A DNA stretch of 64,000 nt from Prochlorococcus sp. MIT 1223 (GCF_034092465.1 NZ_CP139303.1:772865-836864); one strand, 5' to 3'. Positions 9,344 through 18,853 are shown, counted from the first letter of the stretch. Program-made: numbers and translations. The notes: generated from the letters alone by a model not told the origin.

Positions 9344-10513
9344 ATGAATAATGTCAAAACCACCAATTCTGAAGCAATCAAAAGATTAGAACGTTTGCAA
9401 GGAGAGCATTTAATTGCTGTTGGACTTTCAGGAGGAGTTGATAGTTCTTTAACTGCAGCGCTTTTAGTCGAAGCAGGATGGGAGGTAGAAGGTTTAACAC
9501 TATGGCTTTTAAAAGGACAAGGCTCATGCTGCTCAGATGGTTTAATTGATGCTGCTGGCATCTGTGAACAACTAGGAATTAAACATCATGTAGTGGATGC
9601 AAGAGAAACTTTCAAAAGAGAAATTATTGAAAGACTTATAAATGGCTATCAAGAAGGAATAACTCCATCACCTTGTTCACAATGCAATCGATCAGTAAAG
9701 TTCTCTGAGATGCTTCATTGGGCTAAATCAAATTTAAATTTCAAAAGAGTCGCTACTGGGCATTATGCAAGAATAAAATATGCAAATGATACTTATAACT
9801 TTTCATTTAAATCTGGAAATAAAAAGCATAAGCTTTTAAGAGGACTAGATAGGAATAAAGATCAAAGTTACTTTTTATATGATCTCTCTCAATCTGTTCT
9901 AGAAAATGTTGTTTTTCCTCTTGGTGAGTTAACAAAAGAAGAAACAAGGGAGATGGCTTCAAAGTATGGATTACGTACTGCGCAAAAGCCAGAAAGCCAA
10001 GATCTATGTCTTTCTGAGCACCATGGTTCGATGAAAGCTTTTCTTGACAATTATCTACCTGAAAGGAAAGGAGAAATAGTACTCAAAGATGGAACACTCG
10101 TTGGAGAGCATGATGGGATTGAACATTTCACAATTGGGCAAAGGAGAGGGCTTGGAGTGTCTTGGAAAACACCACTTCATGTAATAAAGCTAGACTCTTC
10201 TATGAATAGAGTTGTTGTAGGTCCAAGAGCTGAAGCCGGGAAATCAAGCTGCACTGTTGGGAAAGTTAATTGGGTATCAATTTCCCCTCCAGAAGAATCA
10301 ATTGATATTGAAGTTCAATTACGTTATAGAAGCCTTCCTATACTTGCATCCTTAACCCCTATAAAGCCATTAGAGAAAGATATCGAAGATAGTCGGCCAT
10401 ACCGTTGTGAAGTTTTTTTTAAAGAGGAACAGTTTTCAATTACACCTGGACAAGCAGCGGTTTTTTATTCAGGCGAAGTTCTTCTAGGAGGAGGTTTAAT
10501 TGAAAAAGATTAA
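9344..10513 (+). CDS. mnmA: tRNA-specific 2-thiouridylase MnmA
   Basis: 389 residues. The PP-loop SGGVDSS lies at about 30-36, the first catalytic Cys in SPCSQCNR at about 110, and the second in QDLCLSE at about 222, as expected for the enzyme that makes 2-thiouridine at the wobble position of tRNA Lys, Glu and Gln. The ATG is followed by a normal family N-terminus ([19 protein letters not shown]). It is convergent with lnt, with 17 bp between stops, in which a small hairpin (10525-10541) could end transcripts. Confidence 0.96.
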   Translation: MNNVKTTNSEAIKRLERLQGEHLIAVGLSGGVDSSLTAALLVEAGWEVEGLTLWLLKGQGSCCSDGLIDAAGICEQLGIKHHVVDARETFKREIIERLINGYQEGITPSPCSQCNRSVKFSEMLHWAKSNLNFKRVATGHYARIKYANDTYNFSFKSGNKKHKLLRGLDRNKDQSYFLYDLSQSVLENVVFPLGELTKEETREMASKYGLRTAQKPESQDLCLSEHHGSMKAFLDNYLPERKGEIVLKDGTLVGEHDGIEHFTIGQRRGLGVSWKTPLHVIKLDSSMNRVVVGPRAEAGKSSCTVGKVNWVSISPPEESIDIEVQLRYRSLPILASLTPIKPLEKDIEDSRPYRCEVFFKEEQFSITPGQAAVFYSGEVLLGGGLIEKD

Positions 10514-10530
10514 TAACTTATTTCTAAGAG

Positions 10531-12039
10531 TTAATCTCTTAATTCTAAATAAATAACAGTAATTAGACTCACTAAAAAAATAATTATCAAGAGTGCATCA
10601 CCATGCCTTGAATATAGTGTTTTAACCTTTCGTAAAGAAACTTTAGTAACAGCAACTTCATCCTTAAAAGGTTGAGATATATATTGTACTTTTCCAGAAC
10701 TTTGAATTAAAGAAGTCGGTCCTGTATTAGATACGCTTATTAGATCTCTAGCAGTCTCAATACTTCTTACTTGTGCTAAAGAAAGATATTGCTTCTGAAG
10801 AGATATTGGAAAAGGATCAAGATTTGCCAAAGCTATTATCCATTCGCCTCCTTCATTAGAAGCTTTTGCTAAGGCTTTTCCATCACTTAACTCATAACAA
10901 ATTGCGCCTGCTGCAGAAGGACCATTCCAAATGAATAATCTAGAAGAACCTCCAGGATCCAATCCTCCAACAGCCGACAAACCAGTCTGAGAAAGGAATG
11001 GCAAATTTGGCACCCATTCTCCTAAAGGAACTAAACGATGTTTATCAAGAGATTTCGAGAATTTCGTGTCTCCTTTATCAATAGCGAGTAATGAACTTCT
11101 CTGACTACCTTCTATTAATCTAAAACCGCCTGTTAAAAAATCAATTGGTGCTGGAGCAATCAAATTTTGATTTAAAGGCAACGTACCTTCTGGGGCCAGT
11201 AAAATGGAGGCACCAAGGCCTTCAGCAGTTGCTAAAGATGATTGAATGTCTTGAGGAAGGCGCGCAAGATTGTTTTTACTGAATTTATCTCTAATGGGAA
11301 TATCAGTTTGCCAGGTAGCGACAGAAATTGATTTACCAATAATTTCTTGATTCAATAAGCTCCATCCCAAAAAATGGCCCATAAATAAAGAAATCATTCC
11401 AAAAACTATTAAATTTTTAGCTCTTCTTAAATTTTGAAAACATAGAATTATTTGCCATAACCACCAACCAATAAGAAGTTGCAGAAAAGCCAGCCCACCA
11501 GATCCAATCCATCTAGATAAGCCTGCTAAAAAAAGATCACCCGGGAGCAGACTTGATCCAATCCCTATCCAAAACAAAGGAGATTGAGAAAGCAAAGTCT
11601 CTGTAATTCCCCAAATACTTGCAAAAAAAGTCGCATAGAAAATTTGTTTTTTAAACGGCAGGTATAAATTTGGCTCGCGGTATATTTTTATCCTTAAAAA
11701 CGACCAAGAACATACAAGAGCCGCTCCGCACAATCCACAAAAAAGCCAAATCAGAATTGCAATTAGCAAGCTAAGGAAAGATGGTATGCCTATCCAAGAG
11801 AGTGGGTGCAATGCTAATAGCCATTTATGACTAATAAGGACTGCAAAACCACCCCATAAAAAACCAGAAGAAGAGTATTTTGTAGCCGCCCAAAGAGAGG
11901 TAATAGCAAATGGCATAAAAAAGCCATAAGGTGAGCCAAGAATCAAACCAGCGAGAATCCCTCCTATTGAGGCTTGAGCAGAAGAGAAAAAACGTTCTTT
12001 GGAAATATTAATTTTATAAAACATTAATAACTGGAACAT
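10531..12039 (-). CDS. lnt: Apolipoprotein N-acyltransferase
   Basis: 502 residues. The N-terminal half (about 15-235) has several hydrophobic segments; the second half is a nitrilase-like domain. The Glu of the catalytic triad is in APEGTLPL (about 280) and the Cys in AICYELSDG (about 380); a final hydrophobic helix ends the protein. Lnt adds the third acyl chain to lipoproteins in the periplasmic leaflet of the inner membrane. The Met start gives a plausible N-terminus, with a second Met at residue 6. Divergent from the FKBP gene with 39 bp between starts. Confidence 0.9.
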   Translation of the reverse strand: MFQLLMFYKINISKERFFSSAQASIGGILAGLILGSPYGFFMPFAITSLWAATKYSSSGFLWGGFAVLISHKWLLALHPLSWIGIPSFLSLLIAILIWLFCGLCGAALVCSWSFLRIKIYREPNLYLPFKKQIFYATFFASIWGITETLLSQSPLFWIGIGSSLLPGDLFLAGLSRWIGSGGLAFLQLLIGWWLWQIILCFQNLRRAKNLIVFGMISLFMGHFLGWSLLNQEIIGKSISVATWQTDIPIRDKFSKNNLARLPQDIQSSLATAEGLGASILLAPEGTLPLNQNLIAPAPIDFLTGGFRLIEGSQRSSLLAIDKGDTKFSKSLDKHRLVPLGEWVPNLPFLSQTGLSAVGGLDPGGSSRLFIWNGPSAAGAICYELSDGKALAKASNEGGEWIIALANLDPFPISLQKQYLSLAQVRSIETARDLISVSNTGPTSLIQSSGKVQYISQPFKDEVAVTKVSLRKVKTLYSRHGDALLIIIFLVSLITVIYLELRD

Positions 12040-12078
12040 TCTCTGAGAGAATTACTTTGGTATGAAACATGGATTACT

Positions 12079-12678
12079 ATGAAAGACATTTTTATAAGTT
12101 TTTCAATCTTTATAGGTTGCTTGATTATTGCTGTTATCAGTCAAGTAATCACTCCTTCAACATTAGACGCTACCGAATTTAAAACAAGTATCCTCCAAGA
12201 TCTACAAACCAGCCAAAGTAACTCTGTTATTACCAATCCTTTTGAGCTGGATCCAGAAGAAACAAACCCTACTCTTTTCATCATGGCAACTAATAATCAA
12301 ACTAAAAAAGTATCGCCTTTGGGCGAGCCTCAAAAGGCTGAAACTTTCCAAGTCACATCAAGTGGTTTGAAATTTTCAGAGCTAGAGGTAGGCAGTGGCT
12401 CAGAAGCTTCGGCAGGCAAAAATGTATCCGTCAATTACAGAGGCACCCTTGAGAATGGCAAAGAGTTTGATAGCAGCTATGGCAGATCTCCTTTTACTTT
12501 TCCTCTTGGAGCAGGACAAGTAATAAAAGGTTGGGATGAAGGAGTTTCTGGAATGAAAGTCGGTGGGAAGAGAAAGTTAATCATTCCACCTGAACTAGGT
12601 TATGGGAGCAGAGGCATTGGACCTATTCCTGCTAATTCAACTTTGATATTTGAAGTTGAATTATTAGAGGTCAATTAA
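12079..12678 (+). CDS. FKBP-type peptidyl-prolyl cis-trans isomerase, membrane-anchored or exported
   Basis: 199 residues. Residues about 5-25 are hydrophobic ([18 protein letters not shown]), a signal peptide or anchor. After a variable linker, the FKBP domain covers about 95-199, with [17 protein letters not shown], the active-site-like [18 protein letters not shown] and [11 protein letters not shown]. It should act as a folding catalyst facing the periplasm or thylakoid lumen. It is followed after 100 bp by sodN on the same strand. Confidence 0.92.
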   Translation: MKDIFISFSIFIGCLIIAVISQVITPSTLDATEFKTSILQDLQTSQSNSVITNPFELDPEETNPTLFIMATNNQTKKVSPLGEPQKAETFQVTSSGLKFSELEVGSGSEASAGKNVSVNYRGTLENGKEFDSSYGRSPFTFPLGAGQVIKGWDEGVSGMKVGGKRKLIIPPELGYGSRGIGPIPANSTLIFEVELLEVN

Positions 12679-12778
12679 TTTCCTAAACGATAATTTGAGC
12701 GAAACAAGAAACTATTCAACAGATATGGCGATAGTCCTAATTGACCAGTAATGTGATATCAAGTTTTTTCTGTAACAG

Positions 12779-13252
12779 ATGTTCCGTAAGGTTCTCTCAG
12801 CAATTTTCAATAAAATTCCTGTTCAAACAGTTCATGCTCATTGTGATGGACCTTGCGGGGTATACGATCCTGCTTCTGCAAGAGTTGCAGCAGAAGCAGT
12901 TTTGTCTATGACTAAAAAGATTCTTGCACTCGAACTACCAACAGGTAACGATGCAAAAGCATGGGCCAATTACAACAACACATTTTCTAGATACGTTGCA
13001 ATAAAAGAAGATCAAGCTAAAGAAACAAAAAAAGAACTTTTAATTCTTTGGACTGATTATTTCAAGCCTGAGCATCTAGCAACTTTCCCAGACCTACATG
13101 AAACTTTCTGGCAAGCTTCTAAACTCTGCAGTGCGACCAAGGTAAATGTTGATCAAGACAAGGCAGAAGAATTAATGCAATCAGTAGAGAAGATACACAA
13201 TATGTTCTGGCAGTCGAAAGGAAGATCTGATAAATGGGTTACTGCGAGCTAA
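12779..13252 (+). CDS. sodN: Nickel superoxide dismutase precursor
   Basis: 157 residues. The nickel hook His-Cys-Asp-Gly-Pro-Cys-Gly is at residues 21-27 after a 20-residue propeptide ending in VHA; after cleavage the new N-terminal His and the two Cys bind nickel. The remaining helical region matches the four-helix Ni-SOD fold. Marine picocyanobacteria use this enzyme in place of iron SOD, which lowers iron demand. The next gene, sodX, encodes the peptidase expected to remove the propeptide, and a nickel-type transporter lies just beyond. Confidence 0.97.
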   Translation: MFRKVLSAIFNKIPVQTVHAHCDGPCGVYDPASARVAAEAVLSMTKKILALELPTGNDAKAWANYNNTFSRYVAIKEDQAKETKKELLILWTDYFKPEHLATFPDLHETFWQASKLCSATKVNVDQDKAEELMQSVEKIHNMFWQSKGRSDKWVTAS

Positions 13253-13319
13253 TTACAAGATAAAAATAAAAAAAGCAAACTTATACCATCTTTTACTTCT
13301 GATAATTGGCAAAAGGTTT

Positions 13320-13643
13320 ATTTGCCGAGTTAAAGGTATCTCCATGCTTCCTACTCTGAAGCATGGAGATTTAGTAATTTATAAAGCTATCAATATAAAT
13401 TACATAAATGATTGTTTAGAAAAAGGGAGTATTGTAATAAGCAAGCATCCTTTAAAAGCTAATTATTTAATAGTTAAACGTCTAGAAAGGAAAGAAAAAG
13501 ATAAATATTTTATAATTGGTGATAATAAGGATTTCAGTAAAGATAGCAGACATTTTGGTTTTATTCAGAAACAAAATCTAGTAGGTATAGCAGAATCTTT
13601 CTTATCTTTACCAATATTAAATAAAAGTTCAGATGGAAAATAA
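13320..13643 (+). CDS. sodX: Nickel-type superoxide dismutase maturation peptidase SodX (non-standard start)
   Basis: S26 signal-peptidase-like protein. The motif GISMLPTL contains the catalytic Ser just before the ATG at 13344, so starting there would remove the active-site residue. Upstream in frame the reading frame stays open into sodN, but no ATG, GTG or TTG occurs. The start at 13320 (ATT, preceded by AAAAGG) is my choice; CTG 13299 and ATT 13305 are alternatives. Downstream, YLIVKRLE contains the likely general-base Lys and GDNKDFSKDSRHFG is the S26 box. It should cleave the SodN propeptide. Gap to sodN is 67 bp. Confidence 0.85.
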   Translation: MCRVKGISMLPTLKHGDLVIYKAININYINDCLEKGSIVISKHPLKANYLIVKRLERKEKDKYFIIGDNKDFSKDSRHFGFIQKQNLVGIAESFLSLPILNKSSDGK

Positions 13644-13653
13644 AATCATTTAA

Positions 13654-14319
13654 TCAGCCAATTATCGGATTTTTCTGAAGCCAAAACAAACCGGTTACAA
13701 TTGAAAGACCACCTGTAAATCCTAATAACCTTGGAGATATTTTCTGTCCCGCCTTCATAGAAGTAAATGAAATGCCCAATACAACTGAGGCCATTGCAGC
13801 CATAGAACCAAGAAGATAGGCAAATATATAAGAAATGGCTCCTAATGTTGGTAAAGCTAAAGCTGGGATTACAGCAAGTAGATGACTTGCACCAGCCATT
13901 CCATGAATAAGACCCAATCCAGTAGAGGCATGGGTATGACGTCCATGAATCTTTCTACCTAATAAATGCAAGTGAACATGATGATGCTGATTAGCACTTC
14001 CATGTTGATGATTATGAATATGAATATTCAACCCAAGAGATGTTTTTATTGCAATAGTACCAACAATTAAAAGAGTTATTCCAACTATAGATTCAGCAAC
14101 TGAAGATAGCTGCTCAATATTCACTAAGTCTTTGGCAACAACAGCCAAAGAGGCAAGCAAAACAACACCTGTCGAATGCCCTAAACCCCAAGCAAGGCCA
14201 TCCCTTAAAGCTAGTCTTGGCTTATTTATTGCAGTTGGAGCCATGGCGACCAAGTGATCAGCCCCACCAACCACATGGATAGCTCCCGCCGCAAAACCAG
14301 TCAAAATACTTATAAGCAT
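13654..14319 (-). CDS. NiCoT/NicO-type nickel or cobalt transporter
   Basis: 221 residues, largely hydrophobic, with about six membrane segments. Near the N-terminus HVVGGADHL resembles the HX4-5DH metal motif of nickel/cobalt transporters, and GLGHSTGV resembles their LGHSTVV motif. A cytoplasmic-type loop at about 104-135 is very His-rich (HIHNHQHG, HHHVHLHLLG, HGRHTH), as in NicO/RcnA proteins. The gene is convergent with sodX, 10 bp between stops, so import of nickel for the dismutase is the likely role. Related proteins are sometimes misnamed hydantoin utilisation protein. Confidence 0.8.
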   Translation of the reverse strand: MLISILTGFAAGAIHVVGGADHLVAMAPTAINKPRLALRDGLAWGLGHSTGVVLLASLAVVAKDLVNIEQLSSVAESIVGITLLIVGTIAIKTSLGLNIHIHNHQHGSANQHHHVHLHLLGRKIHGRHTHASTGLGLIHGMAGASHLLAVIPALALPTLGAISYIFAYLLGSMAAMASVVLGISFTSMKAGQKISPRLLGFTGGLSIVTGLFWLQKNPIIG

Positions 14320-14478
14320 TTCATGGTAACCAAACCATAACCAGGGCCTAAGCTTTGGATTGCTTCCATTATTTTCAAATAATAAAATTAGTCCCTTATA
14401 AACTTTAGTTCTTTACAAGGCAAAAATTGAAAATAAACCCGTCCCAAGAATAAAAAAGTACTAAAAGAGAAATAAAAA

Positions 14479-14519
14479 CAACATAGATTGAGAATCTCAA
14501 TAGTTCTCAATCTATGTTG
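14479..14519 (-). terminator. Rho-independent terminator of the PsbN-like gene
   Basis: A perfect 16-bp inverted repeat (14479-14494 and 14504-14519) with a 9-nt loop. Read on the minus strand it is followed by TTTTTATTTC, a U-rich tail, and lies 76 bp past the stop of the gene at 14595. Confidence 0.75.
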
Positions 14520-14594
14520 AAAAGCAAGGTAAGCATGTCTTATATTTAAAGATATATACCTTTAAATATATTGGTAATACTGAATAGTTGTACT

Positions 14595-14822
14595 TCAGAA
14601 AAGAGACCTTGCAGGATTATGCTTATCCTTAGGACTATGCCCATGTGCAATTCCTAACTCATGCATTCTCGCATGCTCATCAATTGTGTCTCTTAGATCC
14701 TTTTTGCCAGGCCCAAAAGAAGCATATATACCATAAGCCAAAGATCCAAACACTACTAGCAAAATCCCTCCAATAATTGCATTAAGAGCAGGGTCTTGAG
14801 TCGCAACTTCCATACCTATCAA
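14595..14822 (-). CDS. PsbN-like small membrane protein
   Basis: 75 residues. One membrane segment lies at about 14-34 (AIIGGILLVVFGSLAYGIYAS), followed by FGPGKKDLRDTIDEH, which resembles the PsbN signature (TAFGxPSxxLRDPFEEH). Unlike normal PsbN of about 45 residues, it has a further tail rich in His, Lys and Asp (HELGIAHGHSPKDKH). PsbN is needed for photosystem II assembly; whether this protein replaces or parallels the canonical one cannot be decided here because psbH and its neighbours are absent. A start at the second Met (14813) is possible. Confidence 0.6.
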   Translation of the reverse strand: MIGMEVATQDPALNAIIGGILLVVFGSLAYGIYASFGPGKKDLRDTIDEHARMHELGIAHGHSPKDKHNPARSLF

Positions 14823-15108
14823 TAATAATTTCGAATTACTCTACATCAAAATTATCTATTTCGAGACTTTTTAATCCAGCTCTGATACTGAATCATGAAG
14901 GGGGAAATATTCTAATGAATTTCATTAGATGAACTATTATTTGAAAATCTAATACATATTCATATTTTATTGAAAAATTTGGTCTAATGAATTGTAAAAA
15001 TTTTATCTAGATAGAGTTATTCAGTAAAAAAAAGGTAGGCTGATAAGAATAAAACTATAAAATATAAATTGCTAAAGGAATGGCATTTTAAATGTGCTAT
15101 TCGTAAGC

Positions 15109-15157
15109 AGTAATAATGCATTAAGGCTTGGGGCAAAGTCTTAATGCATCATTACTT
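15109..15157. repeat. Long imperfect inverted repeat
   Basis: Arms 15109-15125 and 15140-15157 pair over 17 bp with one mismatch, around a 14-nt loop (gcttggggcaaagt). Nine base pairs next to the loop are perfect (TGCATTAAG/CTTAATGCA). There is no clear run of T on either side, so it is not a standard terminator. It lies downstream of the small minus-strand frame ending at 15229 and could protect or end that transcript. Confidence 0.7.
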
Positions 15158-15228
15158 TAAAAATTAAACACATGAAGGAAACTATTAAATCTATTAGATT
15201 TACTTTGCTTTTATTAACTTTATGCAAT

Positions 15229-15357
15229 TCAAAGAGTTGAGTTATAGAAGAGCAAAGCAAAGAATCCTAATATTAGCAATACACTCATAAATCTACTGAA
15301 GGTAAAATCACCCAAATCAAACTTAAGTGGGCCTATATCGAATTTCATGCAAGTCAT
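15229..15357 (-). CDS. Possible small membrane protein, 42 residues
   Basis: A minus-strand frame of 42 residues from ATG 15355-15357, or 39 residues from the second Met (15348). The N-terminal half is polar with repeated Phe/Asp/Gly (KFDIGPLKFDLGDF), the second half is a single hydrophobic segment (FMSVLLILGFFALLFY). Size and shape resemble the single-helix photosystem or cytochrome b6f subunits common in cyanobacteria, but I recognise no family. A long hairpin lies downstream. Confidence 0.5.
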   Translation of the reverse strand: MTCMKFDIGPLKFDLGDFTFSRFMSVLLILGFFALLFYNSTL

Positions 15358-15443
15358 TGTCAAATAAACTTCTTTTAGTATAAATTAAAGTCTGTTAAAT
15401 TAAATAATTGTTGATTTTTTTTAGCATCCATAAACTTTATTTA

Positions 15444-15767
15444 CTACATTACGGAAAGCGCAATATTTACTGTCCAATCTTCGTTAATTGAAAGATCCTC
15501 AAGAAACTCATTTATTTCAACATTGAATATCTCCCTATCCGGACAGCTATGAATAACAACAAGATTTCCTTCCTCATCTAATTTATATTCCCCCTCAATA
15601 GGCTTATGCCAATTCTCCTCGAGACTCTGCCTCTTATAACCCAAAGATTCTAGTTCCGCTTTGAATTGAGGAGCAATAGTTATATGAAGCATATTTCGCT
15701 CATCAAACTTTCCATCATAACTCTCATAAAAATCATCCCAAGATTTCTTAGATGAGTCACGAAACAT
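15444..15767 (-). CDS. Hypothetical protein, 107 residues
   Basis: An acidic, soluble-looking protein with no membrane segment. It begins MFRDSSKKSWDDFYESY and contains a central segment ALYKxx-like LESLGYKRQSLEENWHKPIEGEY and a strand-rich part NLVVIHSCPDREIFNV. The single Cys is in HSCPD. I do not recognise a family. It stands alone between two long AT-rich spacers and uses ordinary codons for this genome, so it is probably real. Confidence 0.6.
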   Translation of the reverse strand: MFRDSSKKSWDDFYESYDGKFDERNMLHITIAPQFKAELESLGYKRQSLEENWHKPIEGEYKLDEEGNLVVIHSCPDREIFNVEINEFLEDLSINEDWTVNIALSVM

Positions 15768-15910
15768 TTAACAAACTCCAAATCCTTCAGGTTATTGAAA
15801 GTTTAATTCAAAATCTAATCTCAATTTAGACTAAATATAAAGACAAACGTCGTAGAATTTATAAATTATAATAATAAAGTATTCTAAAATATAATTAAAT
15901 AGCTCGTTGA

Positions 15911-16042
15911 CTACTTGGATGATTGTTTTAAATTTTCATGATATTCTTGAGTATCAATAATTTCTTCAGATTGTTTAATTTGACCATCAAATCTAACAAT
16001 CCACTCCTGGAGTTTAATTTCACTTTTTTCAGGAGTAGTCAT
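15911..16042 (-). CDS. Small hypothetical protein, 43 residues
   Basis: Minus-strand frame from ATG 16040-16042 to a TAG at 15911-15913. The product (MTTPEKSEIKLQEWIVRF then DGQIKQSEEIID) is charged and predicted helical, with no membrane segment. It is divergent from the class V aminotransferase gene, with 40 bp between starts. No family recognised; coding is supported by the amphipathic pattern and normal codon use only. Confidence 0.5.
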   Translation of the reverse strand: MTTPEKSEIKLQEWIVRFDGQIKQSEEIIDTQEYHENLKQSSK

Positions 16043-16082
16043 ATGGAATTGGAGAAATTATTTAAGACATTTTCATTATACA

Positions 16083-17306
16083 ATGCGTTTAGGAACTAGC
16101 TCAGATAAAGAGCAGGCATTAAATCTAAGAGATCTAATGCCTGCTCTACAAAATAAATCATATTTTAATTATGGGGGGCAAGGACCACTTCCTTCACCTT
16201 CTCTTGACTCAATAGCAACTAGTTGGGAGGAAATTCAAAAACTAGGACCTTTTACAAATAATGTATGGCCCTATCTAATGAACGAAGTTAAAAAAACCAA
16301 AAGGTATTTAGGGAGACTTTGTGGCGTAAGTAGCAATCAAATAGCTTTAACTGAAAATGTTACTAGCGGATGCGTACTCCCACTTTGGGGATTACCTTTC
16401 AAAGCTGATCAAAGAATATTAATAGGCGATTGTGAACATCCTGGCGTTATAGCTGCATGCCGAGAAATAGCTAAAAGAAACTCTTTAAAAATTGACATCT
16501 TGCATGTACAGCAACTTAGAGAAGGTCTCAATGAGAGAAACACCGTCGATGAATTAGTTCTAAAAGAATTAAAAAAAGCAATTCGTTCAAATACAAAACT
16601 TGTTGTTCTTTCTCATGTTTTATGGAATACAGGCCAAATAATGCCAATTAATCTCATAGCGGAAACACTTCAAACTTATCCTGTCAAGCCATATTTATTA
16701 GTAGATGCAGCTCAAAGCTTTGGACAAATACCTATTCGTGATGCCGCACAAACAGCCGACATATATGCTTTTACAGGGCATAAATGGGCTTGTGGGCCAG
16801 AAGGACTTGGAGGAGTAGCTGTATCAAAAAGAGTTCTTCAAGACTCAAGTCCAACACTGATTGGATGGAAAAGTCTTCAAAAAGAAGAAGGTATTCATTT
16901 TGCGAACCCCCATCCCTTTCAGAAGGATGCTCGTCGCTTTGAGATTGCAACCTCATGCATACCTTTATTGGCTGGACTGCGTTGTTCACTTGATCTTCTT
17001 GAAACCCAAGGTGATGTACATAGCAGACTTAAAAGGATCCAAACTCTTAGCATGAGACTATGGACAGGTCTAAAGTCAATAGAAGGGGTTACAACTATTT
17101 TGGAAGGCCCTCCACCGACAGGATTAATTAGCTTTACAACAACAAGCAATAAATCAGCAAATACTTTAGTCAGGCATCTAGGCAAGAAAGCTCTATGGAT
17201 TAGAGTATTAGAAGATCCAGAATGGCTACGTGCATGTGTCCATATAACTACTCAAGAGAGTGAAGTAGATACTCTTATAAAAGAAATTCAAACTTCCATT
17301 ACTTAA
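16083..17306 (+). CDS. Class V aminotransferase (NifS/cysteine desulfurase-like)
   Basis: 407 residues with the fold type I PLP pattern of class V enzymes. FNYGGQGPLPSPSL near residue 30 replaces the usual N-terminal phosphate-binding start; VLSHVLWNTGQIMP (about 178) and VDAAQSFGQIP (about 208) carry the cofactor-facing Asp and Gln, and FTGHKWACGPEG (about 230) holds the PLP Lys. Members include cysteine desulfurases and isopenicillin N epimerase-like enzymes. I see no typical SufS Cys loop, so sulfur transfer is not assured. Convergent with murE, 8 bp apart. Confidence 0.85.
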   Translation: MRLGTSSDKEQALNLRDLMPALQNKSYFNYGGQGPLPSPSLDSIATSWEEIQKLGPFTNNVWPYLMNEVKKTKRYLGRLCGVSSNQIALTENVTSGCVLPLWGLPFKADQRILIGDCEHPGVIAACREIAKRNSLKIDILHVQQLREGLNERNTVDELVLKELKKAIRSNTKLVVLSHVLWNTGQIMPINLIAETLQTYPVKPYLLVDAAQSFGQIPIRDAAQTADIYAFTGHKWACGPEGLGGVAVSKRVLQDSSPTLIGWKSLQKEEGIHFANPHPFQKDARRFEIATSCIPLLAGLRCSLDLLETQGDVHSRLKRIQTLSMRLWTGLKSIEGVTTILEGPPPTGLISFTTTSNKSANTLVRHLGKKALWIRVLEDPEWLRACVHITTQESEVDTLIKEIQTSIT

Positions 17307-17314
17307 AAATATTT

Positions 17315-18841
17315 TTATTGACTTAGCTTTTCCCTCAAAGCTTTTTGAGCAAAGATTTTATCGTCAAAAAACCTTGTTTCATTACCTATGATCTGATAAT
17401 CCTCATGTCCTTTTCCTGCAATTAGAATTAGGTCACCAAAAGAAGCCGTAGAGACGGCAATCTGAATAGCTTGCTCTCGCGCAACTTCAACGATCAACTC
17501 CTTATAAGTAGGTATTCCATTTAAGATATCATCAATTATTTGCATTGGCTCTTCATTTCGAGGGTTATCAGATGTCACTATTAACAAATCAGCATATTTA
17601 GCCGCGATACGACCCATTTGAGATCTTTTTCCCCTGTCTCTATTTCCACCACAACCAAATACACAAATAATACGACGAGAGGTGAAAGGCCTGAGTTCGA
17701 TCAATACTTTGCCCAAGGCATCTGGAGTATGCGCATAATCGACAATAACGGTAGGCATCTCAGGATTATGATCTATCTCTTCAATAGTTATTCTTTCCAT
17801 ACGGCCTGGAACACCTGGAAAAGCGAAGATTGCATCTAACATGCTCTTCAACGGCAACCCTTGTTGAACTAAAGCACCAACAGATTGGAGTAAATTCATT
17901 AAATTAAATTTTCCAATCAGAGGAGAAATAAAGCGGCCTTTCCCTACTGGAGTGTTTAGACAGCCAGTGACTCCATCAGCAGTTATTCTCAGATTATCAA
18001 TAAATAACTCGACATTATCAGAGCCATATTTATTCTGATCCAATGAACAACGCCAGCACTGCTTATCAAGCTCTTGAGCTAAACTAAATCCATAGTCATT
18101 GTCAATGTTTACAACAGCGTTTGGAGTGTCTGAGTCAAGATATGGTTTTTGGAACAAACGAGTTTTAACACTAAAATATTCATTCATTGATCCATGATAA
18201 TCAAGGTGGTCATGTGAAAGATTTGTAAAAACAGCTCCAGAAAAGTGACAACCTGCAATTCGACATTGAGCTATTGCATGAGAACTTACCTCCATCGCAG
18301 CAATTTCAGCTCCAGCACCCGCTGCTAAAGAAAGCTTTTCTTGTAACAATTGGGCCGAAGCAGTTGTATGAGTTGATGTCTCTGTATACGAAGGCCAACG
18401 ATTAACTAGTGTTCCGAACAAAGCAGATGGCCTACCTACTGCTGAACTTAAATAGTCAATTAAATAAGTTGTCGTAGTTTTACCATTAGTTCCCGTTACA
18501 CCTATCAATGACAACTGTAATGAAGGCCTATTACAAAAAGCTGAAATTAGCTCGCCAATCCATTTACTAACGGGGTCAGGGACAACAACAACAGTTTCAT
18601 TTGGATTTGAAGGTTTCGCCTCCGAAGCAGCTGAGCTAATAACTGCAGCGACTGCTCCAGCTGAAAAAGCTTCTTGCCAAAACAATCCTCCATCGCATGT
18701 CTCCCCTGGTAAGCCCAAAAACAAAGCACCTTTATTTACGTACCTTGAGTCACACGTAACACTATTAATAGAGGGATTCTCAAGACCTTCAGGTACTTCA
18801 AGCCCAACCGAATGCATTAAAGAATGAAGTGATCTTTCCAT
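17315..18841 (-). CDS. murE: UDP-N-acetylmuramoyl-L-alanyl-D-glutamate--2,6-diaminopimelate ligase
   Basis: 508 residues. The ATP-binding loop GVTGTNGKTTTT lies at about 118, the Mur ligase core includes SHDHLDYHGSM, and the motif DNPRNEEP (about 425) is the DNPR box that selects meso-diaminopimelate. The enzyme adds this residue to the peptidoglycan stem peptide in the cytoplasm. It is the last gene of the minus-strand cluster yidD-glutaredoxin-murE, 12 bp after the glutaredoxin-like gene. Confidence 0.97.
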   Translation of the reverse strand: MERSLHSLMHSVGLEVPEGLENPSINSVTCDSRYVNKGALFLGLPGETCDGGLFWQEAFSAGAVAAVISSAASEAKPSNPNETVVVVPDPVSKWIGELISAFCNRPSLQLSLIGVTGTNGKTTTTYLIDYLSSAVGRPSALFGTLVNRWPSYTETSTHTTASAQLLQEKLSLAAGAGAEIAAMEVSSHAIAQCRIAGCHFSGAVFTNLSHDHLDYHGSMNEYFSVKTRLFQKPYLDSDTPNAVVNIDNDYGFSLAQELDKQCWRCSLDQNKYGSDNVELFIDNLRITADGVTGCLNTPVGKGRFISPLIGKFNLMNLLQSVGALVQQGLPLKSMLDAIFAFPGVPGRMERITIEEIDHNPEMPTVIVDYAHTPDALGKVLIELRPFTSRRIICVFGCGGNRDRGKRSQMGRIAAKYADLLIVTSDNPRNEEPMQIIDDILNGIPTYKELIVEVAREQAIQIAVSTASFGDLILIAGKGHEDYQIIGNETRFFDDKIFAQKALREKLSQ

Positions 18842-18853
18842 AAGGATCTTTGA

